From the NCBI GenBank assembly GCA_027001105.1, contig JALTMZ010000177.1, positions 1,576 to 11,961 of the forward strand: a stretch of 10,386 bases of DNA, given 5' to 3'. This document shows positions 1 to 5,476 of this stretch, in pieces. The DNA is from Thermococcus sp. (lineage in GTDB: Archaea > Methanobacteriota_B > Thermococci > Thermococcales > Thermococcaceae). Numbering within the stretch: the first letter of the stretch is position 1; the number at the start of each line of letters is the position of its first letter. The translations under genes were made by a program, and so were the position numbers. Under the pieces are notes generated by a model that was not told the origin of the DNA, ran no database searches, and worked only from the letters and a program-made list of their open reading frames with translations.

Positions 1-561
1 GGTTAGCCCATGGTGAGCTTTTATCATGTCTGCCATTTGTGAATCAGCTGAAAGCCCGAGCTCAAGGAAGTGTATCTCAGCATTTTCATAGCATTCTTTT
101 AAGCTGTCATATTCCTTGTACAAGGCTGTCCACGGGGTGAATGCATGCGCCGGGCCAATCAAAACATCGAGCTCATTAGCTAAATCCGCTATTTCTGCTC
201 CCCTTAAGTTCAGGTGAGGTCTGCCCTCACTGTCTATATCCTTGGAATACTGTCTCAAACGCTCTCGCATCTCCCTAACTAAATCAATGCTTGGGAAAAT
301 TAAGACATGGTGAACCCTTCTGCTGTCTTCAACTTCGGCTGTGAGGAGAAATCTAACACCTTTAATCTCATATGTGCCCTCATCAACTTTTTCCGCATGT
401 TTCAAAAGCTCCTCTTCCCATTTAGGGTTCAGAATATCCCCCGTGCCAACAACACTAAGGCCCTTAAGTTTGGCATACTCAGCAAGAACTGGAAAAACCA
501 TCAATTTTGAGACTGCCTTTGAGTACCGCGAGTGTATGTGCAGATCGGCATCCACGTGCAT
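1..561 (-). CDS. Endonuclease Q (PHP-domain DNA repair nuclease), N-terminal part
   Basis: Partial gene: the first 187 residues are present and it runs off the left edge. Seen: an N-terminal PHP metal-binding motif DLHIHSRYS (D5, H8, H10), then GTGD (D42), TAEVE (E76), H84-H85 and IGPAHAF (H139), in the order expected of the PHP fold. The sequence matches the EndoQ/TIGR00375 family known from Pyrococcus and Thermococcus. Known of the family: it cleaves DNA 5' of deaminated bases (uracil, hypoxanthine, xanthine) and abasic sites, useful at high temperature. The ATG at 561 is preceded by GGTGG with a 4-base gap and begins exactly at the PHP motif. It starts 27 bases after the PAC2-family gene and is probably the last member seen here of the operon. 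The C-terminal zinc-binding part lies outside, so integrity of the whole gene cannot be judged. Confidence 0.92.
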   Translation of the reverse strand, partial: MHVDADLHIHSRYSKAVSKLMVFPVLAEYAKLKGLSVVGTGDILNPKWEEELLKHAEKVDEGTYEIKGVRFLLTAEVEDSRRVHHVLIFPSIDLVREMRERLRQYSKDIDSEGRPHLNLRGAEIADLANELDVLIGPAHAFTPWTALYKEYDSLKECYENAEIHFLELGLSADSQMADMIKAHHGLT

Positions 562-588
562 AAAACCACCAAAAAAGGAGAATAAGGG

Positions 589-1383
589 TCAGAGATACCC
601 CCTGTCTTCCTCTTCATGAGTTGGTTGAGGCAGTTGTTGTTCAAACATTGCCCTCTGCATTTCCTGTACTTTCCTAAGAATCTCCTCAGTCTCTTTTGCC
701 CTCTCTTCAAGTGCAGTCATATCAATTTCAAGGTTAAGAACCTTTGCCACAACTGTCAACACTGACTTAGCTGCTTTAGCATCGACTATGTATCCAAGAC
801 TCTCGCCAAGGAAGCATGCCCCTCTCATTCCCCTAAGCTTCCCTATGCCAAGCAGAAGTCCAGCCGCTCCGACAATTGCTCCCCCTTCGTCTTCTCTGAA
901 TACCACCATGTCGCCAAGAATCTGCTTATATCTCTCCTTCGTCTCTAAATCAGTGAATGATGCCAAAACCTTAGGTTCACCTTGAAGTTCTGGGACTTGA
1001 TAGCCGCCCATTGTTATTATCTCCCTTGTGCCAAACTGCTCAACAAAGTCAAGCATCTTACCAACCACTTCAAAGTGACCGTAGCTGTCTGTTGGAGGAA
1101 CTTGTGTGTCCCCGGTGATTATTATTAAATCTCTGTGCTCTTCATCTGGGCTCTTCCAGTAGTAGAACTCGTTTTTCATAAGATCAACGGTTGAATCTTT
1201 CTTGATTAGTACTTGATGCATGAAGTGGGGTGAATAAAGTTCGGCAAATTTTTTAGCGTTGAGCTCCTGAATTAGATGCTCGGCTGCAAGTTTTCCAACC
1301 AATCCTATTCCGGGCAGACCTTCAATAAAGATTGGATCGTAAATTTCGGGTTTTTCATACACAACTACAACAGTTTCTTTCAT
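589..1383 (-). CDS. PAC2-family proteasome assembly chaperone-like protein
   Basis: A 264-residue PAC2-fold protein. Seen: the glycine-rich EGLPGIGLVGKLAAEHL (21-37), the central GDTQVPPTDSYGHFEV (91-106) and ITMGGYQVPE (123-132), a second glycine-rich stretch around 167-182, and a charged, probably coiled-coil tail (about 223-250). Archaeal PbaA/PbaB and eukaryotic PAC1/PAC2 share this fold and bind proteasome alpha-rings. The C-terminus ends R-G-Y-L, with a penultimate Tyr as in HbYX proteasome-docking motifs, though Gly is a poor match to the hydrophobic position. The start codon overlaps the Nop10 stop (ATGA, 1380-1383), with GGGAGG upstream, so translation is probably coupled. Its place directly after Nop10 is conserved in many archaea. 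Family assignment is firm; a real role in proteasome assembly is inferred, since archaea carry several PAC2 paralogues. Confidence 0.9.
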   Translation of the reverse strand: MKETVVVVYEKPEIYDPIFIEGLPGIGLVGKLAAEHLIQELNAKKFAELYSPHFMHQVLIKKDSTVDLMKNEFYYWKSPDEEHRDLIIITGDTQVPPTDSYGHFEVVGKMLDFVEQFGTREIITMGGYQVPELQGEPKVLASFTDLETKERYKQILGDMVVFREDEGGAIVGAAGLLLGIGKLRGMRGACFLGESLGYIVDAKAAKSVLTVVAKVLNLEIDMTALEERAKETEEILRKVQEMQRAMFEQQLPQPTHEEEDRGYL

Positions 1384-1562
1384 TCTAAACGCCTCCCAAT
1401 ACCCAAAAGCTCCCTCTTGAGCTTTCTCCTGTACTCTCCATACGGATCCTCAGGTGAAAACCTTGGAGGATGGGCTACCTTAGTCTTTTCACCACATGCT
1501 GGACATGTCTCTTTTAGGGTGTATCTCCCGCATTTAGGGCATTTCCTTATGCGGAACCTCAT
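1380..1562 (-). CDS. nop10: H/ACA RNP component Nop10
   Basis: A 60-residue protein matching archaeal Nop10 over its full length. Seen: an N-terminal zinc ribbon with C8-x2-C11 and C20-x2-C23 (KCPKCGRYTL, CPACGEKT), the conserved linker AHPPRFSPEDPYGEYRR (30-46), and a basic C-terminal helix. Known role: it binds Cbf5 (pseudouridine synthase) and helps position guide and target RNA in H/ACA particles that modify rRNA. The ATG overlaps the aIF2α stop by four bases (ATGA, 1559-1562) and the ribosome binding site GAGGAGAGG lies inside the aIF2α C-terminal codons, so it is translationally coupled to that gene. Its own stop overlaps the PAC2-family start in the same way. All cysteine ligands are present. 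Confidence 0.97.
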   Translation of the reverse strand: MRFRIRKCPKCGRYTLKETCPACGEKTKVAHPPRFSPEDPYGEYRRKLKRELLGIGRRLE

Positions 1563-2386
1563 TTGCCTCTCCTCTTTATCTTCTTAATCCTCTTCTCCTT
1601 CCTGATCAGTGTTGCCTCTCCACCCGCCTTTTTGATAACTCTCAGTATCTCCTCTGCTATATCCTCAAGAACTTCCTCGGCTTTGTAATAATCGGGGGCT
1701 GTGATGTCGATTCTATAGCGGGGGGCTCCCTGATAGGTGAACTTGACTTCAATGTCCTTTTCTTTGTTTGCCCTATCCCTTGCCCTTATCAATGCTTCCT
1801 TGATTATTTCAATGCCGTTCGGCTTTGGAACTGTGATTTCAAATTCAGCATCAATTGTAACTGTCGGGATTTCAACATAACTTTTGATTATCCCCTCAAG
1901 AACTGGAAGCCACTCCTCAGGCACAAGGTCTTTGAGCACTTCAATCCCATTTTGAGCAGCGTCTTCAAAAGCTGCATAGACTTCCCCATACTCTTCTTCA
2001 AGTGGCACCCACACTTCTCTCCATGCATCTTCAAAGTCTTTACCGATCTTTTCAGCCGCCATTTTTAAGAGGTTTTCAGCTTTTTGGGCTCTCTTGAATT
2101 CCTGAATCTTAGCCTTTCTCTGTTGCTGGGTCACGCGCTTCAGGCTTAAGTCAATATGCCCTTTTCTCGGATCAACTCTTATAACCTTTGCAACAACCTT
2201 CTGCCCTTCTTTTAGGTAGTCCCTTATGTTTTTCACCCAAGTTGATGCAACTTCACTTATATGCATAAAACCCTCCTTTCCGGGATACTCGTCAAGCGTG
2301 AGGAATGCTCCGTAAGGATGGATGCTCTTAACGGTTGCAATTACAAACTCCCCCTCTTCAGGAAATTCTCTTGCTCTCCTTGGCAT
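1559..2386 (-). CDS. eif2a: Translation initiation factor aIF2 subunit alpha
   Basis: The alpha subunit of archaeal initiation factor 2, part of the heterotrimer that brings initiator Met-tRNA to the small ribosomal subunit. Seen, numbering from the chosen start: an N-terminal S1/OB domain (about 1-85) with YPGKEGFMHISEVASTWVKN and GHIDLSLKRV, a helical middle domain (about 85-170), and a C-terminal alpha/beta domain that ends in a Lys-rich tail. I chose the ATG at 2386 (MPRRARE..., 275 aa): GGTGA lies 5 bases upstream and family members begin this way. An in-frame ATG at 2395 would add three residues but leaves no room for a ribosome binding site. A TATA-like element at 2438-2447 may give this gene and the downstream Nop10 and PAC2-family genes their own promoter, besides read-through from S27e. 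Confidence 0.97.
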   Translation of the reverse strand: MPRRAREFPEEGEFVIATVKSIHPYGAFLTLDEYPGKEGFMHISEVASTWVKNIRDYLKEGQKVVAKVIRVDPRKGHIDLSLKRVTQQQRKAKIQEFKRAQKAENLLKMAAEKIGKDFEDAWREVWVPLEEEYGEVYAAFEDAAQNGIEVLKDLVPEEWLPVLEGIIKSYVEIPTVTIDAEFEITVPKPNGIEIIKEALIRARDRANKEKDIEVKFTYQGAPRYRIDITAPDYYKAEEVLEDIAEEILRVIKKAGGEATLIRKEKRIKKIKRRGK

Positions 2387-2437
2387 TTTCACCATCTCCT
2401 AAAATTGTTTTTACCCCTTGATTGTTGGCAAAAGAGG

Positions 2438-2447
2438 TTTTTAAAGT
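2438..2447 (-). promoter_or_regulatory. Probable internal promoter for aIF2α-nop10-PAC2
   Basis: On the minus strand the 87-base gap between S27e and aIF2α holds CCGAAA followed by ACTTTAAAAA, a BRE/TATA-like pair. About 26 bases downstream would put transcription start near 2416, leaving a leader of roughly 30 bases that includes the GGAGATGGTGA ribosome binding region. It sits just after a T-rich tract that could end S27e transcription. Inference from pattern and spacing only. Confidence 0.5.
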
Positions 2448-2453
2448 TTCGGA

Positions 2454-2470
2454 GAAAAGAGGAAAAGAAA
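2454..2470 (-). terminator. T-rich terminator candidate after S27e
   Basis: Read on the minus strand, the bases right after the S27e stop are an almost pure pyrimidine run (TTTCTTTTCCTCTTTTC). Archaeal RNA polymerase terminates at T-rich tracts without needing a stem-loop. It lies between the ribosomal pair and the proposed internal promoter of aIF2α, so it may give partial termination within the operon. Pattern evidence only. Confidence 0.4.
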
Positions 2471-2473
2471 GGC

Positions 2474-2671
2474 TCACTCAAGAACCTCTAATATCTTGGC
2501 TTTTATAATTCCCTTACCGCCCGTTGGCTCAACAAGGGTGGCACCACAAACTAAGCATCTCACTTTTGTCGCCGGATTGCTGAAGACAATCTGCTCGTTG
2601 CCGCAGTCAATGCATTTAACCCTAATGAATCTTGACCTTGGCATTGGGATTAAGCCTTTTGGAAGCGCCAT
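2474..2671 (-). CDS. rps27e: 30S ribosomal protein S27e
   Basis: A 65-residue zinc-ribbon protein of the small ribosomal subunit, full length for archaeal S27e. Seen: four cysteine ligands C20-x2-C23 and C39-x2-C42 ([18 protein letters not shown]), the core [10 protein letters not shown], and the ending [15 protein letters not shown]. The ATG lies two bases after the L44e stop, with a GGAGGTG ribosome binding site formed by the last L44e codons, so it is co-translated with L44e. A later in-frame Met (residue 10) is less likely because the first ten residues ([10 protein letters not shown]) are conserved in Pyrococcus S27e. No anomalies seen. Confidence 0.97.
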   Translation of the reverse strand: MALPKGLIPMPRSRFIRVKCIDCGNEQIVFSNPATKVRCLVCGATLVEPTGGKGIIKAKILEVLE

Positions 2672-2673
2672 GA

Positions 2674-2958
2674 TTACACCTCCACAAGCTCAAACTTCTT
2701 TACCCTGAAGCCTTCTCCCCTTGTGTGAGCCTTTCCACAGACAGTGCATCTAAACCTTAAGTCAAGCTTTTTAACTGGCTTTTCCCTGCCCTCTGGCTTT
2801 GGTCTTGGGAAACCCTTGTAACCCTTGAGTATTCTCCTGAATCTTCTCTGACCTGCACTAAGCTCACTCCTTGGTCTCTTCTTAACTTTCTCGACCTTGT
2901 GAATGGTGTGCTTCTTACAGAACGGACAGTAAGTCCTTATTTGCTTTGGATACTTCAT
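2674..2958 (-). CDS. rpl44e: 50S ribosomal protein L44e
   Basis: A 94-residue zinc-binding protein of the large ribosomal subunit, complete. Seen: C11-x2-C14 (YCPFCKKHT) and C71-x2-C74 (RCTVCGKAH), the basic middle [19 protein letters not shown] (31-49), and a C-terminal [12 protein letters not shown]. The start is supported by GGGGGTGG four bases upstream of the ATG. It heads the operon. Its promoter is at 3056-3071 and the stem-loop at 2976-3040 falls in the predicted leader just ahead of the ribosome binding site. Identity is secure; any regulation by the leader is inferred. Confidence 0.97.
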   Translation of the reverse strand: MKYPKQIRTYCPFCKKHTIHKVEKVKKRPRSELSAGQRRFRRILKGYKGFPRPKPEGREKPVKKLDLRFRCTVCGKAHTRGEGFRVKKFELVEV

Positions 2959-2975
2959 TTTTCCACCCCCTCGCA

Positions 2976-3040
2976 GAGGCCCGGCAGGCTCCTACTTTTT
3001 CGGACACCCCCGAGCCGTGAAGTATTATCCTGCATGCCTC
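2976..3040 (-). ncRNA. GC-rich hairpin, candidate structured leader RNA of the L44e operon
   Basis: A three-tier stem can be drawn by hand: 2976-2980 pairs with 3036-3040 (5 bp), 2984-2988 with 3029-3033 (5 bp) and 2993-2997 with 3020-3024 (5 bp), with a possible cap of 3001-3003 with 3015-3017. Small internal loops separate the tiers. The stretch is clearly more GC-rich than the flanking promoter. The strand is chosen because the minus-strand TATA element at 3056-3064 would start transcription near 3034, at or just inside the outer stem, making the hairpin the 5' leader of L44e mRNA. The outermost pairs may therefore be missing from the transcript. It could be a processed small RNA, a regulatory leader or only a stability element. 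I found no C/D boxes, and no convincing ACA box or kink-turn. Confidence 0.5.
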
Positions 3041-3055
3041 CATAGGCTTGAACCC

Positions 3056-3071
3056 TTTAAAATATTTTTGC
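3056..3071 (-). promoter_or_regulatory. Promoter of the L44e operon
   Basis: Minus-strand GCAAAAA (BRE-like) followed by TATTTTAAA (TATA-like, 3056-3064). The expected start about 26 bases downstream is near 3034, giving a leader of about 75 bases before the L44e ATG, long for these organisms. It lies back to back with the plus-strand promoter at 3074-3090. Confidence 0.6.
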
Positions 3072-3073
3072 TT

Positions 3074-3090
3074 GCAGAAAATTTTAAATA
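3074..3090 (+). promoter_or_regulatory. Promoter of the first ferritin-like gene
   Basis: GCAGAAA (BRE-like) followed by ATTTTAAATA (TATA-like, 3081-3090). Transcription would start near 3111, leaving a leader of about 15 bases that is mostly the strong ribosome binding site GGGGGTGAG (3113-3121). Confidence 0.65.
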
Positions 3091-3126
3091 CCTTATGTTA
3101 CTAAAAACTCCTGGGGGTGAGAGAAA

Positions 3127-3690
3127 ATGGAGGGACTTATTGAGATAGTTGAAAAAACAAGGAAGCTTGAGGAGAGAGCTGAAAAAGAATACCGAAAAAG
3201 CCTAAAAAAGCTGAAGGAGCCAGAATATGCTGATATAAAAAATCTTCTCCTCAGGATCACCATCGACACAATACTCCACAAAAACATGCTGGAGGCTGTG
3301 AATAAATCATACGAAGATGCTCTAAAGCTGATCGAAGAATTTGAAGGGGAAGAAATAGCAGACAACACCGTTCTAATACCTGGAGTGCCAATGATAGCTA
3401 TGCCTCTCGATTTCGGAACATTAGGTGCAAGAATTCCTCCAGAAGAAATCCTTGAGGAGTACTTCAAAGAATTCCCAGAAACTACTGTAATTCCTGAAGA
3501 AAAGCTGAACGAAATAAGGGGCATCATAAAGGAATACCTAAAGCTCCAGGAGGAAATGGCGGCTTTATATGGTAAGCTCAAAGAGAAAGTGACTCACCCA
3601 ATCTTAAAGACACTCATGGAGAGCACAGAAAACAATGAAAAGCAGCATGAAAAGCTGCTGAAGAAGCTCGCCCAGAAATATGGAGACTGA
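3127..3690 (+). CDS. Ferritin-like four-helix protein, diverged, function unknown
   Basis: A 187-residue soluble, mostly helical protein. Seen: two helical pairs, about 3-68 and 125-185, separated by a 70-125 segment with a hydrophobic, Pro-rich patch (VLIPGVPMIAMPLDFGTLG, 82-100). The second half carries a ferritin-type ExxH at E171-x2-H174 (NEKQHEKLL), with E142/E143 in the preceding helix. The first half keeps H51 but has T48 where the paired Glu would be, with acidic candidates E15/E16/E19 before it. This suggests an asymmetric or incomplete di-metal site. Start: ATG after GGGGGTGAG. The next gene on the same strand is another ferritin-like protein, 93 bases away with its own promoter. 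Assignment to the rubrerythrin/ferritin-like superfamily is inferred from helix pattern and motif; the role (metal binding, peroxide handling) is unproven. Confidence 0.7.
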   Translation: MEGLIEIVEKTRKLEERAEKEYRKSLKKLKEPEYADIKNLLLRITIDTILHKNMLEAVNKSYEDALKLIEEFEGEEIADNTVLIPGVPMIAMPLDFGTLGARIPPEEILEEYFKEFPETTVIPEEKLNEIRGIIKEYLKLQEEMAALYGKLKEKVTHPILKTLMESTENNEKQHEKLLKKLAQKYGD

Positions 3691-3699
3691 ACGCTCAAA

Positions 3700-3713
3700 T
3701 TCTCTTTGTTTTT
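3700..3713 (+). terminator. T-rich terminator candidate
   Basis: TTCTCTTTGTTTTT, nine bases after the stop of the upstream ferritin-like gene, is a typical archaeal T-tract terminator. The next gene on this strand has its own TATA-like element about 30 bases further on. Confidence 0.45.
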
Positions 3714-3743
3714 GAAAATTCCGCAAAAAGTGAAAAGAAAATG

Positions 3744-3772
3744 TTTTTTAAGTGAAGAGAGTTATGTGTAAC
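3744..3772 (+). promoter_or_regulatory. Promoter and inverted repeat before the second ferritin-like gene
   Basis: TATA-like TTTTTTAAG at 3744-3752 would start transcription near 3774. GTTA-TGTG-TAAC, a 4+4 bp inverted repeat at 3761-3772, sits between the TATA element and the ribosome binding site GGTGTG (3773-3778), where a repressor could act. The repeat is short and could be chance. Confidence 0.45.
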
Positions 3773-3783
3773 GGTGTGTAAAG

Positions 3784-4368
3784 ATGGAGAGTCCTTTAGA
3801 AGTTTACATGAAAAAAGTTGAGATTGAAGAGAAGGTTAAGGAGATTCTGAGAGAGATTTCAAAAATGTCACTTAAGAATATTCTAAGCTACAGCATTAAG
3901 GGAGAAAAAGACACAACCAGCTTGTATACCTTTCTTTATGAGAATGTCCCAAGCAGGTATCTTAAGGAGAGGTTTAAGCAGTTTATAGAGGTAGAAGTTT
4001 CTCACGATAAGAAAGTCACAGAAATTTTTAACACACTGTATCCAAATGAAAATCCCTCCGATGTTCCATTTGAAAGCTGGACCAATGTTTTTAGGGACAG
4101 GGAATTTAAAATCAAGACGCTTAGAGATTATCTCGATATTCTGGAAGTTGCGATGAAGTCTGAAAGACTTGCTGAAGAGGTTTATCTGTATGTATCAAAG
4201 CACATCCCGAACCCAGAGTATAAGGGGCTCTTTATTGAACTTGCAAAGGATGAACGCGATCATTACGAATTCTTAAGGCAAGAATATGAAACTTACGAAA
4301 AGGCGAAAGCAGAACAAGACTTCCAGGAGCTCATTAAAGAGCTCATGAAAGATAAAAAGAGAGCGTGA
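3784..4368 (+). CDS. Rubrerythrin/ferritin-like diiron-type protein
   Basis: A 194-residue helical protein with two copies of the diiron four-helix pattern. Seen: E41 (KGEKDTTSLYTFL), then E71-x2-H74 (EVEVSHDKK); E121/E127/E131 (EVAMKSERLAEEVY), then E157-x2-H160 (KDERDHYEFL). Both halves keep a Glu helix followed by an ExxH helix, so a complete diiron-carboxylate centre is plausible. There is no C-terminal rubredoxin domain (no CxxC pairs; the protein has no Cys at all), so electrons would have to come from a separate partner if it is a peroxidase. Start: ATG five bases after GGTGTG. It ends directly against the stop of the small regulator on the other strand (4368/4369). Superfamily is well supported; the reaction (peroxide reduction or iron handling) is inferred. 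Confidence 0.8.
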   Translation: MESPLEVYMKKVEIEEKVKEILREISKMSLKNILSYSIKGEKDTTSLYTFLYENVPSRYLKERFKQFIEVEVSHDKKVTEIFNTLYPNENPSDVPFESWTNVFRDREFKIKTLRDYLDILEVAMKSERLAEEVYLYVSKHIPNPEYKGLFIELAKDERDHYEFLRQEYETYEKAKAEQDFQELIKELMKDKKRA

Positions 4369-4548
4369 TCATTCAGCTGGGGCATAATAGCAGCGCTTTG
4401 GAGATACTATCTTCCCTTCCTTTTTGAGCTTTTTAATTATCTTATCAACTTCTTTCTTTGGTATGCCTGTCATTTCAGCAATTTCAGCGCTTTTGAGCGG
4501 CTTTCCGGCTTTTTTCATGACTTCTAAAACAACTTCCTCATTGCCCAT
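4369..4548 (-). CDS. Small winged-helix DNA-binding protein (59 aa)
   Basis: A short complete gene of 59 codons. Seen: helix 1 (MGNEEVVLEVMKKAG), then a helix-turn-helix, AEIAEMTGIP (21-30) plus recognition helix KKEVDKIIKKLKKEG (31-45), followed by a beta-wing KIVSPKRCYYAPAE. This is the compact winged-helix layout common in Thermococcales. Start: ATG six bases after GGAGGGA (minus strand), with a TATA-like element at 4592-4600. It follows the split lysO genes on the same strand, 60 bases after their stop, and meets the ferritin-like gene tail to tail with no spacer. A palindrome (GTTCGAAC) overlaps its promoter, suggesting autoregulation. It may control lysO, the ferritin-like genes, or itself; the sequence does not decide. 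Confidence 0.85.
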   Translation of the reverse strand: MGNEEVVLEVMKKAGKPLKSAEIAEMTGIPKKEVDKIIKKLKKEGKIVSPKRCYYAPAE

Positions 4549-4584
4549 TTTAATCCCTCCATAGTTTGCAAATAGAACTAATAT

Positions 4585-4600
4585 GTTCGAACTTATAAAT
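4585..4600 (-). promoter_or_regulatory. Promoter of the small winged-helix gene with overlapping palindrome
   Basis: Minus-strand ATTTATAAG (4592-4600) is a good TATA element; transcription would start near 4570, giving a leader of about 20 bases with GGAGGGA. The perfect 8-bp palindrome GTTCGAAC (4585-4592) overlaps the downstream edge of the TATA element, a classic operator position for an archaeal repressor. Binding by the adjacent winged-helix protein is inference. Confidence 0.55.
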
Positions 4601-4608
4601 TTAGTGGT

Positions 4609-5190
4609 TCAAAGCTGAAGTATGAGAGGAATTAAAAATGGAGCTATTGCCGTCAGGATAAAGCCGTGAACAAAAGCTATCACCGTGATTTCGCTTCCTC
4701 CGAATTTAACTATAACCGGCAGTGTAGAGTCCATGGTCGTTGCACCACCCATTGAAACCGCAAGCTCCTTTGGGATCCTCCTAATGGCGACTGGGTAGAA
4801 GAGGATGGTCAAAATTTCTCTCGTAAGGTTTGCCAGGAAGCCAACTACGCCATAAACGGGAGAATATTGTGCCAGCAGAGGACCGGTCAATGAATACCAC
4901 CCAAAGCCTGCTGAAATCGCCAATGCCCATTTTACAGGGACATTAAGCAAAAACGATGCCAAAAGTCCCCCCAGCAGAGAGCCTACCACAGTAGCAAGGG
5001 GCAGGATCAATGCAATCTTTCCAAGCTCTTTGATCTCTTTAAGTCCTCTGCTCTTCCCAAGATCGACCCCTATGATGAATATCAAAGCGTACAGCATGAC
5101 CTCATAGGAGTTGCCAAACTGAAAGCCCGTGTACTTGCCAACCAAGATGCCGGCAGACAGTGCAGCGAGAACCAAGTACAAAAAGTTCAT
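4609..5190 (-). CDS. lysO: LysO-type lysine exporter, C-terminal part
   Basis: A 193-residue membrane protein corresponding to the C-terminal portion of LysO/YbjE (DUF340). Seen: about six hydrophobic segments (roughly 3-17, 31-47, 58-82, 87-105, 112-136, 168-191) and the family signatures SAGFGWYSLTGPLLAQ (93-108), NLTREIL (121-127) and GGATTMDSTLPVI (148-160). In E. coli LysO is one polypeptide of about 300 residues exporting lysine and toxic analogues; here this part and the upstream 81-residue gene together give 274. The start overlaps the upstream stop (ATGA, 5187-5190), so the two parts should be made together and assemble in the membrane. Lysine as substrate is inferred from the family. 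Confidence 0.88.
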   Translation of the reverse strand: MNFLYLVLAALSAGILVGKYTGFQFGNSYEVMLYALIFIIGVDLGKSRGLKEIKELGKIALILPLATVVGSLLGGLLASFLLNVPVKWALAISAGFGWYSLTGPLLAQYSPVYGVVGFLANLTREILTILFYPVAIRRIPKELAVSMGGATTMDSTLPVIVKFGGSEITVIAFVHGFILTAIAPFLIPLILQL

Positions 5191-5432
5191 CTCAGCTTGC
5201 CCCCCATGAGCATTGCAAACGCTAAGCTTCCCAAAATCGTCAGCACAGCAAATGTTACTGATGCAACAAACAGCTCAGCGGCATTTATTTCGACTCTCCC
5301 AGCTTCAACTCCCATAAAGAAAATCAGCAGCAGTAGTGCCACGCTCATAGGCTTGTCAAGGTTTATTTTAATTCTCTCCCTGAATATGTACCCAAACACG
5401 ATACCAGCTATTAAAGGGATGAATATGTTCAT
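5187..5432 (-). CDS. lysO: LysO-type lysine exporter, N-terminal part
   Basis: An 81-residue membrane protein matching the N-terminal portion of LysO (DUF340). Seen: three hydrophobic segments (about 2-16, 29-44, 52-76) with a cytoplasmic-type charged stretch RERIKINLDKP after the first, and the family motif FFMGVEAGRVEIN (38-50). It ends in MGGKLR and overlaps the next gene by ATGA, so this is a split form of a normally single-chain transporter. Start: ATG at 5432. A TATA-like element at 5455-5462 predicts transcription beginning at or within a base or two of the ATG, and no clear ribosome binding site precedes it, so the mRNA is probably leaderless. Whether the split is natural or a frameshift in this strain cannot be decided from one sequence, but the coupled ATGA junction looks functional. 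Confidence 0.85.
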   Translation of the reverse strand: MNIFIPLIAGIVFGYIFRERIKINLDKPMSVALLLLIFFMGVEAGRVEINAAELFVASVTFAVLTILGSLAFAMLMGGKLR

Positions 5433-5454
5433 GAGCTCTCATTACGCCTTTGAG

Positions 5455-5462
5455 ATAATAAA
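5455..5462 (-). promoter_or_regulatory. Promoter of the split lysO pair (leaderless)
   Basis: Minus-strand TTTATTAT, in the 44-base gap after the membrane-protein gene. Its centre is about 26 bases from the ATG at 5432, which predicts a leaderless transcript. It separates lysO transcriptionally from the KaiC-like cassette upstream, although read-through is possible. Confidence 0.5.
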
Positions 5463-5476
5463 CTTAACGTTTCAAA

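Noticed and set aside
2976..3043. Hairpin as a classic H/ACA or C/D box guide RNA
   Set aside because: On the minus strand there is no ACA box after the stem. On the plus strand only a loose AUA follows, the internal loop is small, and no tandem G-A kink-turn is seen. No RUGAUGA/CUGA boxes on either strand. Kept only as a structured leader candidate.
3041..3056. GGGTTCAAGCC on the minus strand, like a tRNA T-arm
   Set aside because: The flanking bases do not form a 5-bp T stem and no acceptor, D or anticodon arms can be placed upstream. Chance match.
3093..3581. 162-codon minus-strand frame opposite the first ferritin-like gene
   Set aside because: Its translation is Ser/Phe/Ile-rich and low in complexity, as expected from the antisense of a Lys/Glu-rich gene, and the plus-strand gene has a promoter, a ribosome binding site and family features.
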